Part shown: positions 53,933 to 63,753 of the stretch, one piece after another | How the letters are laid out: the number at the start of each line of letters is the position of its first letter | Position numbering within the stretch: position 1 is the first letter of the stretch | Origin: Vibrio caribbeanicus ATCC BAA-2122 | Lineage (GTDB): Bacteria > Pseudomonadota > Gammaproteobacteria > Enterobacterales > Vibrionaceae | NCBI RefSeq assembly: GCF_000165125.1 | Contig: NZ_AEIU01000002.1 | Location: 78,401-142,400 of the forward strand | Length of the DNA: 64,000 nucleotides | Direction: 5' to 3' | Position numbers and translations under genes: made by a program | Notes under the pieces: model-generated | The model's input: only the letters and a program-made list of their open reading frames with translations | What the model was told of the DNA's origin: nothing | The model's database searches: none

Positions 53933-54939
53933 GAGTTGATGGTAGTGCGAACATCGATTTGCATGCATTCCAGAATTCAAGGCCGAGTAGCCAAACTCAG
54001 GAGTCTACGGCAAGTATGGCAAGCTCAGCCTTGGCGGAGGTGAGAGCGGAAGCTCTAGAAGAGACCATCGAGGGTCTGAGTCTGGGCCTAAGTAGTACCA
54101 TGAAGCGTTTAAATCTTGGCGATAAAGTTCAAGATCCAATGATGAATAGTATGGAAAAGCTGCTTCAACAAATGGACAAAATGGCTAGAGATTCGGTGAA
54201 TCGTATCTCGGAACAGCTTTCACAGATGAAAGATGGAGGGCAAATACTGGCAGCTCTCGATAAATCGGGCTTGAGCCAAGGAGATACAGCACTTGTTTTG
54301 ACATCTTTGCTTTCCTTCAAAGGGTTAGATCCTGCGATTAAAAAACAGCTTAAAAAGCGTTTGTCCGAAATTATGGCCCAAGAGGACATCGAGTTAGAAA
54401 TTCTTGCTTCAACACAAGGGATGAAACTTGATAAAGAGGGACTGAGGGCCGTTCGACAGCTTTATCAACATGCTAAACGAGGAGAGAAGGGGCTCGCTCA
54501 CTGGTTTGAGTTACTCGAACGTCACAAAGATAGGGCCAAGTATATTCAAATCCTAATTCGTTCAATGGCCGAACCTTTGGATGAAGGGCAAAGGCGTGAC
54601 GATATGACCATGGTAGCGGCAACGATTAGTGATCTTAGGCGACTACTTTTATTCCTGACGTTTGAAGAGCATTGTGCGGGATTAGCTCGAACAATGGGGC
54701 TAGGCAGTGATGCCGTCATGTCGTTAACCATTGAGTTGTTAGAGCAATCATGGGTTTATCCAGATGCACTGGCTGTTTTGATCGGACGTTTATCTCTCGG
54801 TGATGATAAAAAAATTGTTTTCTTGAGACGTTGGAAAGATCTAATGACAGTGATGTCGGAAAGTTGTTATCGCGACCCAGAACAAAAAGAGCACGTTCAA
54901 GAAGTGATGCTTGAGCTGTCTGAACAATGGAATGACTGA
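53929..54939 (+). CDS. sctW: Type III secretion gatekeeper SctW (SsaL/SepL)
   Basis: A 336-aa gatekeeper of the SsaL/SepL/YopN-TyeA group, which with SpiC/SsaB and SsaM holds back effectors until translocators are out. It has a low-complexity N-terminus, DKSGLSQGDTALVLTSLLSF in the central domain, and a TyeA-like C-terminus with ELLEQSWVYPDAL. The length is nearly that of SsaL (338). In SPI-2 ssaM follows directly; here a chaperone and a giant gene intervene. Confidence 0.87.
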   Translation: MRVDGSANIDLHAFQNSRPSSQTQESTASMASSALAEVRAEALEETIEGLSLGLSSTMKRLNLGDKVQDPMMNSMEKLLQQMDKMARDSVNRISEQLSQMKDGGQILAALDKSGLSQGDTALVLTSLLSFKGLDPAIKKQLKKRLSEIMAQEDIELEILASTQGMKLDKEGLRAVRQLYQHAKRGEKGLAHWFELLERHKDRAKYIQILIRSMAEPLDEGQRRDDMTMVAATISDLRRLLLFLTFEEHCAGLARTMGLGSDAVMSLTIELLEQSWVYPDALAVLIGRLSLGDDKKIVFLRRWKDLMTVMSESCYRDPEQKEHVQEVMLELSEQWND

Positions 54940-54963
54940 GCAACCCTTTAGGGGAGAATGACT

Positions 54964-55338
54964 ATGAATCATGAACTATTACTCAGCCGTCTTGGTGAAA
55001 AGCTAGGGCTACCACTGGTGTTTGACCAGTCAAATCAATGCATGTTGTTATTGGATGACTGTCTAATGGTATCAATATTGGCCGATGAACAAGATTGGTT
55101 GTTCAATTGTATGCTGACAAAAGTTGAGCCTGAATCAGAACACCGAATTTTAAAAGAAGCGATGCGGTTTAATCACATATTAAGCCATACGGGTTCAGGA
55201 CACATTTATTTTGAGGAAAATGGTCGTGCACTGCTTTATCAGGTTCGAGTTGAAAATCCGCAAGATGGTGACGAGATTTTTGACCAGTTAACCGAAGTGG
55301 TAAATCAATATGAAAAGATACACAGCGACTTTCACTAA
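54964..55338 (+). CDS. Class I (CesT/SycE-type) effector chaperone
   Basis: A 124-aa acidic protein with the CesT family layout: an N-terminal helix (LLLSRLGEKLGLPL), strands with MLLLDDCLMVSILAD, a middle helix with KEAMRFNHILSHTGSGHIYF, and a C-terminal helix (DEIFDQLTEVVNQYEKI). GGGGAG is 7 nt from ATG 54964, better than the ATG at 54958. Class I chaperones usually serve the next-encoded effector, here the 1238-aa protein 46 nt downstream. It has no counterpart at this place in SPI-2. Confidence 0.8.
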   Translation: MNHELLLSRLGEKLGLPLVFDQSNQCMLLLDDCLMVSILADEQDWLFNCMLTKVEPESEHRILKEAMRFNHILSHTGSGHIYFEENGRALLYQVRVENPQDGDEIFDQLTEVVNQYEKIHSDFH

Positions 55339-55384
55339 GATCTTTCACCCAGTGAGAGCAACACGATAACAGTAGGGGGTTATT

Positions 55385-58300
55385 ATGCCAATTGAACTCA
55401 ATCAATTTACCGAGAGCGTTGGAGGCGGACGGTTTGCTTTAGCCGATAATGTCTCTGGTAATCCTGTCATTGTTGAAGCCCAGTTTAGCTTTTCAGATAA
55501 AGTGATGCATTGGCTTAGCCAGATGCCTTTGCTTAATAACTTGGCTGCTGTCCAGGAGTTTGCCCAAAAACAAACAGAGAGCAACCTTAAAACGTTAGGG
55601 GTATTCCTGAACGCGCTTGCTCACGAACGTGGTGAAGAGTATGCCCTCAAAGTGGCGAATAAAATGGATTACAGTGGGCAGACACCACTCACATCCCGTT
55701 TGATCGAACATGTGACGCAAGGGATAACTCAAAGCCAACCTATTACTGTCAGCGCACAAGAGCGCATTGGATCGGAGCCTCAGGAAGCCGAGACTAAACC
55801 TCAGCTACCGTTGACTTCTTTGTCACAGCTGGAACAAGCTGTAAAACTACTGTCTAATTATTCATGTCCAGTATCATTGCCTCTGCCAAGTTCGCTGTCA
55901 TATATCAGCAGTTTTCTTTACAGTGAAACAGAGTCAATGCAGCATTTGCAGCAGCTGGTTGCGGATTATAATCAGGCTATTACAGACTCTTCTTTTAATG
56001 ACGCTATCGGTGATCTTGCTGAGATTTTTCAAACACCACTCTCCTCAGAAAAGATGACCAAGACACTTACGTTTTTTGCTGAGCGTATTCAAACGTTGAA
56101 CGACAAATTGAGTGATATCCAATCAGCGGTTGATGGTCTACCTGAACATCAACAAAGTGACGCCAGACAGCTAAATGAAGCTCTAGCTACTGAAATTAAG
56201 CAGTTAAAGAGTGTTGATTCATTTGTGAGTCAATACAAAGTCGCTTGGAAGGCTGAATCTACTGATTATGCTGCGTATCAACAATTCCATGAGAACTGTT
56301 CGCAAAATCTCAAATCTTCTTTATCACCTGAGTTAACAAAATTGAGCTTTGAGCTGATTCATGATTCTCCACGTTTAGATAGTGAAGTGCTAGCAAATCG
56401 TTTGGCAAAAAAGCTGGGTCAATATACGGCGGATATGTCGACAGTCAATTTGCGAGTACTATCAGAAGTGCTGGCAGAGAAAGTCCCTTCATTGGCTGAT
56501 GAGGTTCAAACACCGTTCAATACAAAGGAACAAAAAGCACAATTTGGAGCACTCAACCTCATAAGACAGGCGCTGAATCAGAGCCGTGAAAAACTACACG
56601 AAGAAAAGGAGGGTATCGAAGCAAGGTTAGACATACCGAATAAGATAACTCAATTACGTCACATTGCTGCTGTTTTTACCAAAGAAGTTGAACAGTACCA
56701 GAATACAGACCCTACAGAGGAATATCAATTTGAGGCGACACTTGCAGCAATAACGGGTAATACATGGTCAGTCATAAAGGGCGATAAGTTATTACCTGAT
56801 GGTGTAGTCGATTATGAAGACTTAGATTTGACGGAACCCGTAGAAAATGATTTGGCGTCACTTGATATCAGTGAAAGAGTGCGTAGGCTTGCGGAAAATG
56901 TGATTCAAACGCAGCACCGCTTCGCTTGGTTGGATGCTACCAACAGTACCACTTATGAGCCAAATAATCGCTCTGGTGTGGATATTTTTAAGGACATTAG
57001 AAACAAGCAGTTAGCTGATAACATCACGCAGAATTTACCTAGTTATGTAGATTATCTTGATCAGAAAGTCACCGCTGGAAAAGCCTATGTAGCTTCTCTT
57101 AATACTTTCATAGAGGCAAATTTGTGTGACAGTGTCACTCATCAGGCTCAAGGAATGCTTAAAGAGGCAGAGAAACAATTGTTTCGTCTAGAAAGTCTTG
57201 ACGCACAATGTCAACTAGTTCAAAAGGCGCTAGATACAAGAGAGGCTGTTGGTAATAGGTTGGCAGATCTAGAAAGTATGCTGCACCGAACTATTGATAC
57301 TGACGTAAAGAGACTTAATTTACAGGGTTTTTTGTCATATTTGCCTGCTTTGAGAGACAACAATGATCAAGTGCGAGCCCTCGTTGTAGAGCGTCAAAAC
57401 TTACAAACCAAATTGAAAAGTGAAGAACAGTTCCTTATTGATCTTCAAGGTAAGGATTGGAGAAAAAACACTGAGTTGTCTACGAAACCTGAAGCACTTG
57501 AGTACCAATATGCAGAAAAGAAACTCGCGGAATTAGACAACCGAATTGAACATCTTGATAACGACTACGAAAAGTCGATGTTAGAACTGACTCGTTTTGA
57601 TCGAATAGTTAATAGTGAAAAAGGTTACCCTGATATTAGCGGAAACAGCATAGAGTCTTGGTCTGCGTGGGTGAAACAGAACATTGCTGGTAGTTTGTCG
57701 GGTGACTATCGTCCAGATTTTAACGGTCTCATCTTAGATCGCCAGATGGCAAAAGCGGGGATTAATAGCTACACCGAAGCCTATCAGCAACTCGCTAGTA
57801 CTCTTTTAAACGGTAAAAACACTTCCAACTATGAGGGGGTCACCAAAGCTCTTAGTGATATGCATAATTGGGCGATGGCTCATCCGGTGGAATCACAAGC
57901 ACTTGCAGGGAATTTGACGCATGTTTACCAAATTGTCAGTGCTAATACTGGTTGGTTCGGCTCTGACCTTGTCGCTATGGCATCAACGGTATGGCAAACT
58001 GGTACTGTTGAAAATCAAGTTAAGGATATCTTACAAGGCCGGCGTGAGTTTATTCCCAGTCAAAGTTCGATGTCAATGACGGCAGAAATGATCGCTTTGC
58101 TTCATCTAGCACAATGTGCACCCTATATGGTGGGCGCGGCTAAAGGTACAACTGGTAATGGTCTGATCGCGAGTATGGCGAGTACCATGGTTTCCTCATT
58201 CGTTCCTTTACCTGCAGCTTCATTAGCGCGTCCCATGGCGGGTATGTTAGGTGGTATGGTACAGACTTGGGCAGAACAAAAGATGACTAATGTTGTGAAT

Positions 58301-59101
58301 CAAAACCGTTCCACTGAAGTCATGGTGAATGCCTTGATGAAGGGAATTCAACAGCAGGGTAGTTTTAGTGACCGAGCCAAAGCAGTGACTTCCTACGCGA
58401 TGCAGCGTCAAGCTCTTCAGGATATAGGTACGTTAGCTAGCGATTGTTTTGAAACCAATAAAACGGGCGCGATAAAACGTATGTGGCAAGATGCCAAGAA
58501 CTCATGGCAAGAAATGAACTGGAAGGCGAAAGCTTTTACCCTTGTTACTACGAGCGCGGTAGCGGTGGGAGCGGCAGCAACAGCAGCCGTTGCTATTCTC
58601 GCTATTGCTGGTACAGGAGGGGGAGCAATAGCGGTTGCTGCCTTAGCAGGAGCAGCGGTGATGCCGCTTGGTGCATACATGGCAAGAACCGTTGTAAATC
58701 TTATTGGCTCGACCAATTTTCTTGGTTTGAATGATGCCCATGAGAGGGCAAAAGAGAAAATGACTCAGCAGCGTATAGATGACGCATTAAATCGTCTTGA
58801 AAGCAAGATGAAGGACGATCAACGTAAAGGAGATGTAATTCGTCATTCCTTGCAAGAAATTGGGGAGCTAATTCAGCTAAACCATTTACCTGAGGATCAA
58901 TGGGAAAGCTCATTTATCCAACAGGTTAGGTCGATCACTTCTGATCGTAGAAAAGAAATAGATAAAGAGAGTGCACGTAGTAAAGCTGAGCTCATAAAAA
59001 TGGCACAAGCTTTTATGCCTGAATCAATAACGAATAAAGATGATGACTGGGATAAGCGTTCTCAACAAGTTGATGATGCCTTGGTTAAATTCGCAGCATA
59101 G
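55385..59101 (+). CDS. Giant putative type III effector, 1238 aa
   Basis: I do not recognise this protein. It starts with a polar, flexible N-terminus without a Sec signal, then a mostly helical, charged body with coiled-coil stretches (about residues 380-420, 590-650 and 660-745). Two hydrophobic regions follow near the C-terminus: 898-963 (with APYMVGAAKG and FVPLPAASLARPMAGMLGG) and 1050-1107 (long Ala/Gly/Val run ending AVMPLGAYMARTV), then a charged helical tail. The layout suggests a membrane-inserting effector or translocator-like protein. AGGGGG about 10 nt before the ATG and a dedicated chaperone gene upstream support secretion. No enzymatic motif was found by eye. Confidence 0.7.
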   Translation: MPIELNQFTESVGGGRFALADNVSGNPVIVEAQFSFSDKVMHWLSQMPLLNNLAAVQEFAQKQTESNLKTLGVFLNALAHERGEEYALKVANKMDYSGQTPLTSRLIEHVTQGITQSQPITVSAQERIGSEPQEAETKPQLPLTSLSQLEQAVKLLSNYSCPVSLPLPSSLSYISSFLYSETESMQHLQQLVADYNQAITDSSFNDAIGDLAEIFQTPLSSEKMTKTLTFFAERIQTLNDKLSDIQSAVDGLPEHQQSDARQLNEALATEIKQLKSVDSFVSQYKVAWKAESTDYAAYQQFHENCSQNLKSSLSPELTKLSFELIHDSPRLDSEVLANRLAKKLGQYTADMSTVNLRVLSEVLAEKVPSLADEVQTPFNTKEQKAQFGALNLIRQALNQSREKLHEEKEGIEARLDIPNKITQLRHIAAVFTKEVEQYQNTDPTEEYQFEATLAAITGNTWSVIKGDKLLPDGVVDYEDLDLTEPVENDLASLDISERVRRLAENVIQTQHRFAWLDATNSTTYEPNNRSGVDIFKDIRNKQLADNITQNLPSYVDYLDQKVTAGKAYVASLNTFIEANLCDSVTHQAQGMLKEAEKQLFRLESLDAQCQLVQKALDTREAVGNRLADLESMLHRTIDTDVKRLNLQGFLSYLPALRDNNDQVRALVVERQNLQTKLKSEEQFLIDLQGKDWRKNTELSTKPEALEYQYAEKKLAELDNRIEHLDNDYEKSMLELTRFDRIVNSEKGYPDISGNSIESWSAWVKQNIAGSLSGDYRPDFNGLILDRQMAKAGINSYTEAYQQLASTLLNGKNTSNYEGVTKALSDMHNWAMAHPVESQALAGNLTHVYQIVSANTGWFGSDLVAMASTVWQTGTVENQVKDILQGRREFIPSQSSMSMTAEMIALLHLAQCAPYMVGAAKGTTGNGLIASMASTMVSSFVPLPAASLARPMAGMLGGMVQTWAEQKMTNVVNQNRSTEVMVNALMKGIQQQGSFSDRAKAVTSYAMQRQALQDIGTLASDCFETNKTGAIKRMWQDAKNSWQEMNWKAKAFTLVTTSAVAVGAAATAAVAILAIAGTGGGAIAVAALAGAAVMPLGAYMARTVVNLIGSTNFLGLNDAHERAKEKMTQQRIDDALNRLESKMKDDQRKGDVIRHSLQEIGELIQLNHLPEDQWESSFIQQVRSITSDRRKEIDKESARSKAELIKMAQAFMPESITNKDDDWDKRSQQVDDALVKFAA

Positions 59102-59110
59102 CGCCTTTTT

Positions 59111-59130
59111 GCCCCGAGTTAATTCGGGGC
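59111..59130 (+). terminator. Hairpin after the giant effector gene
   Basis: GCCCCGA (59111-59117) pairs with TCGGGGC (59124-59130) over 6 nt. Only TTATTC follows, so it may be a partial terminator that lets some transcripts run into ssaM. Confidence 0.65.
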
Positions 59131-59133
59131 TTA

Positions 59134-59151
59134 TTCAGGTGTAGACCTGAT
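59134..59151. promoter_or_regulatory. 7-4-7 palindrome upstream of ssaM-sctV
   Basis: TTCAGGT-GTAG-ACCTGAT, both heptamers identical to those of the araC-upstream site at 50359-50376. It is centred about 65 nt before the ssaM start and just after the hairpin ending the giant gene. TATAGG at 59185 is a possible -10. It suggests that ssaM onward is a separately promoted, co-regulated unit. Confidence 0.7.
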
Positions 59152-59207
59152 ACTCATTACTTCCTGCCTACTTCATCATAGCCATATAGGTAAACTATGG
59201 AGTGGGT

Positions 59208-59564
59208 ATGGATTTACAATTATCTCGAAATATCGAACAATTTATTGAATTATTATCACTTCCACCATGTCGTGTTGAAGAGGTTCTTGTTTTTGAACAC
59301 CCTCCATTTGGGTTGAGAATTGAAGCTCATGATGAACGGTTAATGTTGACCTCGTGGTCATTGATAGACAAAGGTCAGCGCACCTCTGATGCGATTCAAC
59401 TTAACTCACCAGAGCGATTTTTTGGTATTCCACAAAGAGTCTTTACCATCTCCGACCAATTGATGATAAGTGCTCTTTGTCCTCGTGATTATGATGCACA
59501 TCAATGGCTTAGACTTTGCCAAAGACAGCGCCAATTCCTGACAAATTTAAATGGAGGGTGTTAG
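59208..59564 (+). CDS. ssaM: SsaM-like secretion switch protein
   Basis: A 118-aa protein at the ssaM position before sctV. The C-terminal end HQWLRLCQRQRQFLTNL resembles SsaM (ELWLRLHHRQIKFLES), and the N-terminal NIEQFIELLSLP fits its first helix (NIQLFIQLAGLA). SsaM acts with SpiC/SsaB and SsaL in translocator/effector switching. GGAG 5 nt before ATG 59208 is preferred over the GTG at 59202. The stop is three bases before the sctV start. Confidence 0.78.
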   Translation: MDLQLSRNIEQFIELLSLPPCRVEEVLVFEHPPFGLRIEAHDERLMLTSWSLIDKGQRTSDAIQLNSPERFFGIPQRVFTISDQLMISALCPRDYDAHQWLRLCQRQRQFLTNLNGGC

Positions 59565-59566
59565 CT

Positions 59567-61615
59567 ATGCCTTTTATAGCTCGTTGGTTAGAAAAAGTAG
59601 CTGGAAGACAAGATATTATATTAAGCGCTATGCTAATTTTAGCGGTTTTTATGATGATTTTGCCTCTTCCAACTACTTTGGTAGATGTACTTATTGCGGT
59701 AAATTTAGGGATGTCCATCATCCTATTAATGATTGCCATTTACATCCGAGACCCTCTTGAATTCTCCGCGTTCCCTTCAATGTTGCTTATTACGACACTG
59801 TACAGATTGGCATTGACCATAAGTACCAGTCGATTAATTTTGCTTCAACATGATGCTGGTGAAATCGTTTATACCTTCGGTGATTTTGTTGTTGGGGGAA
59901 ACTTAGCGGTCGGTATCATTGTATTTGCCATCATTACCATTGTTCAGTTTATTGTTATCACTAAGGGTTCAGAACGTGTTGCTGAGGTCAGTGCGCGCTT
60001 TTCTTTGGATGGAATGCCCGGAAAGCAAATGAGCATTGATGGTGATATGCGAGCCGGGATTATTGATGCCAAAGAAGCCAAGCGTCAACGCTCAATCGTA
60101 CAGAAGGAGAGCCAACTTTATGGGGCTATGGATGGCGCAATGAAGTTCGTTAAAGGGGACGCAATAGCCAGTGTTATTGTTATTTTAACCAACATCTTTG
60201 GTGGCATTGCGGTTGGAGTTTTACAACACAATATGTCTGCCTCCGAAGCCGTGAGTACCTATGCGATCTTATCTGTTGGGGACGGTCTGATTGCTCAAAT
60301 ACCTTCATTACTAATCTCTATAACCGCAGGCTTGATTGTCACTCGTGTTCCCGGAGAAACAAAAACTAACCTTGCCAGTGAATTGGTTCAACAGGTTTCC
60401 CGTCAGCCTTCTTCTTTACAAATGGCTGCGGCTGTTATGTTCGTGTTCGCCATTATCCCAGGCTTTCCTTGGTTTGTCTTTGGGCCATTAGGAATGGCTG
60501 TCTTAGGGGCTTCTTACTATCTGAGCAAGAAGGAGAAGGGCAAAGCAGAACAACAATCTAATTTTATTTCTAATGATAACAATGATGATTACAACGATAA
60601 AGAAATGACGCCAGGTGCGGTTCCTTTTATGGTTGCTGTTGGAGAAGAGTTATTCAACAGTGAGTTAAATCACTCTCTACAAAAGTTACGATGGGCGTTA
60701 TTTGAAAAGCTGGGTTTGCCATTGCCTGAAATTCAAGTTCAGGTGCTCCGAGGTGAGCGAAAGCATGACTTAGAATTATTGTTGTATCAAGAGCCGTTAT
60801 ATACCACCGCTATCGAGCCTAACTCTATTCTGGCATTAAATCGCATCGATGATATTGAGAGCAAAGAATCTCTTCTTCCCTTCAATAAACAGGCACTGTT
60901 TTGGTTTGGGCTTGAGCAACAAGCAAGACTACAATCCATGCAGATCGAGATGTACACCGGCAATGATAGAATTGTCTACTTGGTGGAAGGCGCGGCTAAA
61001 CACTTTGCCAAGGAGTTCCTTGGTGTGCAAGAAACTCGTTACCTTATGGACTCAATGGAAATGCGTTACTCCGAGTTGGTTAAGGAGTTACAACGTCTTC
61101 TGCCTGTGAGTAAAGTGACTGAAATTCTCCAGCGACTTGTTGAAGAAAACATATCTATTCGTGATTTGAGAACGATCTTTGAAACCTTAGTTGAATGGGC
61201 ATCTAAGGAAAAAGATACCATTATGCTGACGGAATATGTGCGTGTTTCACTAAGACGACATATTCGACGCAAATTCACGGTTGACGAAGGTTGGATACCT
61301 ATTTTGATCATTGGGGAAAATATCGAGAACCAAATTCGTGAGTCGATTCGTCAATCAGCTGTAGGGGCTTATAGTGCGCTTGAACCTGATCAAGAACAAC
61401 ACATTATCAGTCTAGTAAAAAGCAAGCTGCCGTCGCACTTACCTTGTGTTTTGTTGACTTCATTAGATGTTCGGCGTTACTTACGCAAGATTATCGAGCC
61501 CTCTTTACCCGTCACCTCAGTCTTGTCATTTCAGGAAATTGGTGATGATGCCAACATAAAGGTTATCGCTCAAGTGGATACATTAGGTGAGGTGCCAGAT
61601 GCAATTGCCGGATAA
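59567..61615 (+). CDS. sctV: Type III secretion export gate SctV (SsaV/EscV)
   Basis: Major export-gate protein of the FlhA/LcrD family, 682 aa. Seven or eight N-terminal membrane segments (to about residue 325) contain the FHIPEP-type region with [38 protein letters not shown] and [15 protein letters not shown]. The C-terminal half forms the cytoplasmic ring that binds chaperone-substrate complexes. The frame is open from 59516 across ssaM; ATG 59567, with GGAGG upstream, is the natural start. It overlaps sctN by 17 nt. Confidence 0.96.
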   Translation: MPFIARWLEKVAGRQDIILSAMLILAVFMMILPLPTTLVDVLIAVNLGMSIILLMIAIYIRDPLEFSAFPSMLLITTLYRLALTISTSRLILLQHDAGEIVYTFGDFVVGGNLAVGIIVFAIITIVQFIVITKGSERVAEVSARFSLDGMPGKQMSIDGDMRAGIIDAKEAKRQRSIVQKESQLYGAMDGAMKFVKGDAIASVIVILTNIFGGIAVGVLQHNMSASEAVSTYAILSVGDGLIAQIPSLLISITAGLIVTRVPGETKTNLASELVQQVSRQPSSLQMAAAVMFVFAIIPGFPWFVFGPLGMAVLGASYYLSKKEKGKAEQQSNFISNDNNDDYNDKEMTPGAVPFMVAVGEELFNSELNHSLQKLRWALFEKLGLPLPEIQVQVLRGERKHDLELLLYQEPLYTTAIEPNSILALNRIDDIESKESLLPFNKQALFWFGLEQQARLQSMQIEMYTGNDRIVYLVEGAAKHFAKEFLGVQETRYLMDSMEMRYSELVKELQRLLPVSKVTEILQRLVEENISIRDLRTIFETLVEWASKEKDTIMLTEYVRVSLRRHIRRKFTVDEGWIPILIIGENIENQIRESIRQSAVGAYSALEPDQEQHIISLVKSKLPSHLPCVLLTSLDVRRYLRKIIEPSLPVTSVLSFQEIGDDANIKVIAQVDTLGEVPDAIAG

Positions 61616-62918
61616 AGCTTTAATGCAAGAAAAACTTAATGCAAGACTTTTTCCTCCTTTACCTTTTGCCCCAGACTCAAGGCACTTTGGTAAAATCCTG
61701 GAAGTAACCCCAACATTGATTCGCTCGACATTACCGGGGGCGAGACAAGGTGAACTTTGTACTATTGGAGAAGACTTGAAAGCCGAAGTCGTTGCTATTC
61801 GTGGAGAGGAAGCTTGGTTGTCTCCTTTCCGAGCCACAACAGGTATTGGGACGGATATGAGAGTTGAACCTGTCGGACATGGACACCGTGTGATGGTAGG
61901 TGATGAGTTATTGGGCAAAGTTGTTGATGGTCTTGGACAAAGTATGGAAGGCGTTCGTTGGCATGGTGAATGGAAAGATAACCAAGGAGAGGCGCCCGAT
62001 CCTCTAAAAAGAAAATTGATTACTCAAGTCATGCGTACTGGAGTAAGAGCGATAGATTCGACATTAACAATAGGAATAGGCCAGAGAATTGGTATTTTTG
62101 CTGCCGCAGGAGGAGGGAAAAGTACACTTTTGGGTATGTTGGCGGGCCATTGTGATGCAGATGTTGTGGTGCTGGCTTTGGTCGGAGAAAGAGGTAGAGA
62201 GGTTAGGGAGTTTATTGAATATTGCTTGCCTCCCAGCGTAAGAGAAAAAATGGTTTTAGTGGTTGCGACGTCAGATAAACCGCCACTTGAACGCTTTAAG
62301 GCGGCAATGACGGCAACAACGATCGCGGAATATTTTCGTGATAAGGGGCAGAATGTATTATTGATGGTGGATTCCTTAACTCGATTTGCCCGCGCTGGAA
62401 GAGAAATTGGCTTGGCAGCGGGAGAGCCTCCTGTTGCAAATGGTTTTCCTCCAAGTGTCTTTGTTCAATTGGCTTCCTTACTCGAAAGGGCGGGCCCCGC
62501 CTCTGTTGGTAGCATTACTGCGATATATACCGTGTTGGTCGAGGGCGATAATATTAATGAACCTGTTGCTGATGAGGTTAGGTCGATATTGGATGGTCAC
62601 GTTGTTCTGTCACGTAAGCTGGCTGGCTCTGGACACTACCCAGCCATCGATGTTAACGCTAGTGTAAGCCGTGTTATGGATCAGATCGTGACAGGTCAAC
62701 ACAAAGCAAATGCAAATCATCTTCGCCACCTACTGGCACTCTACCAAGAGGTGCAACTATTGATAAGGGTAGGAGAGTATCAAGTTGGCCAAGATTCTGA
62801 GACGGATGAAGCGGTTGATAAGTACAAGCAAATCGAACGCTTCTTGTGTCAAGATACTCATGAACAAACAGACTTTGAGCAAGTTCTAGAGCAGCTTGAT
62901 ACCCTGTGCAGGGGGTAG
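61599..62918 (+). CDS. sctN: Type III secretion ATPase SctN (SsaN/EscN)
   Basis: Hexameric FliI-like ATPase that strips chaperones and unfolds substrates. Walker A is [12 protein letters not shown] near residue 168; Walker B is [13 protein letters not shown] near 250; the type III ATPase run [15 protein letters not shown] is clear. The ATG at 61599 gives 439 aa, near the SsaN length of 433; four more codons are open upstream. It is followed by sctO after 6 nt. Confidence 0.96.
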   Translation: MQLPDKALMQEKLNARLFPPLPFAPDSRHFGKILEVTPTLIRSTLPGARQGELCTIGEDLKAEVVAIRGEEAWLSPFRATTGIGTDMRVEPVGHGHRVMVGDELLGKVVDGLGQSMEGVRWHGEWKDNQGEAPDPLKRKLITQVMRTGVRAIDSTLTIGIGQRIGIFAAAGGGKSTLLGMLAGHCDADVVVLALVGERGREVREFIEYCLPPSVREKMVLVVATSDKPPLERFKAAMTATTIAEYFRDKGQNVLLMVDSLTRFARAGREIGLAAGEPPVANGFPPSVFVQLASLLERAGPASVGSITAIYTVLVEGDNINEPVADEVRSILDGHVVLSRKLAGSGHYPAIDVNASVSRVMDQIVTGQHKANANHLRHLLALYQEVQLLIRVGEYQVGQDSETDEAVDKYKQIERFLCQDTHEQTDFEQVLEQLDTLCRG

Positions 62919-62924
62919 ATAGCG

Positions 62925-63317
62925 ATGTTAAGTGATCAAGAAAGTCCTTTGATTCGGCAGTTACTGGCACTGCGAAAAAGAAAAGAGGAACGTATACAAA
63001 GTCAGCTAAATGAACTAAGGCGTCAGAAAGTGCAATGCCGTCAAGAAAAACAAAGGGCATATGAGTCTTGGTTAGAATCTAGAACAAGACTAGAAGAGAC
63101 GACACTTCCCTCAGAGACTCTTGATCGCGCATGCTTAAACAGATTACTTGCAGCCAAACATCAGCTTTACGTTGATGAAAGAGCCAAAGCTGCATTGGTT
63201 GATGAATGGCAGTCTCGAATTGAAAATCTCGCTCAAGCACAACATGAGCTTCGCGAAGAACAGGCCAGTTTAATTCGTGGCCAAGAAAAGCTAAAAGAGG
63301 TGTTAAATGACAACTAG
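62925..63317 (+). CDS. sctO: Type III secretion central stalk protein SctO (SsaO)
   Basis: A 130-aa coiled-coil hairpin protein of the YscO/FliJ type at the ssaO position, rich in Arg, Glu and Gln (LRKRKEERIQSQLNELRRQK, AQHELREEQASLIRGQEKLK). It forms the stalk between the SctN ATPase and the SctV ring. The stop overlaps the sctP start by 11 nt. Length and position match SsaO (125 aa). Confidence 0.85.
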   Translation: MLSDQESPLIRQLLALRKRKEERIQSQLNELRRQKVQCRQEKQRAYESWLESRTRLEETTLPSETLDRACLNRLLAAKHQLYVDERAKAALVDEWQSRIENLAQAQHELREEQASLIRGQEKLKEVLNDN

Positions 63318-63753
63318 AATTGAATCAAACCAGCCTCAATTATTTCGTGTAGAAGGGGTGGCAGAAAGACGCGAAGCTGACCACGAACTTAAACACAGAT
63401 TTTTGTCATTATTGAGAACGAATGAAGATACGTATTTTTCTCAAAAAGAAAAGCAGACCGGAATAAAATGCCCAGCACATATACTCGAGCAGCTCAGCAA
63501 GTCAAATAGTGTTGTAAAATGGAATAATGCTGAGCTTACAAGAACCGAAAATAAGCTATCGTTTAAACTATTAAATGGCCCAATGATGGGGCTGACAGTA
63601 GTGGCTTCTTTTCAGGCAAATGGTGTCTCTATTGAAATGATACCTAAGACAAAGAGGCAGTATGAGTCATTGATTCGGATCAAGCCTAAAATTGAGAGTC
63701 GTCTGAATCGTTTTGCTGTAGATATTAGTATTGAGGTGCAGAGCAATGAGTGA
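63307..63753 (+). CDS. sctP: SsaP-like needle-length/substrate-switch protein SctP
   Basis: A 148-aa protein at the ssaP position. The N-terminal half is polar and the C-terminal half is compact and beta-rich (KLSFKLLNGPMMGLTVVASF, VSIEMIPKT), as expected for the T3S4 domain of short needle-length regulators. Direct sequence likeness is weak, so the name rests mainly on its place between sctO and sctQ. It overlaps both neighbours. Confidence 0.65.
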   Translation: MTTRIESNQPQLFRVEGVAERREADHELKHRFLSLLRTNEDTYFSQKEKQTGIKCPAHILEQLSKSNSVVKWNNAELTRTENKLSFKLLNGPMMGLTVVASFQANGVSIEMIPKTKRQYESLIRIKPKIESRLNRFAVDISIEVQSNE

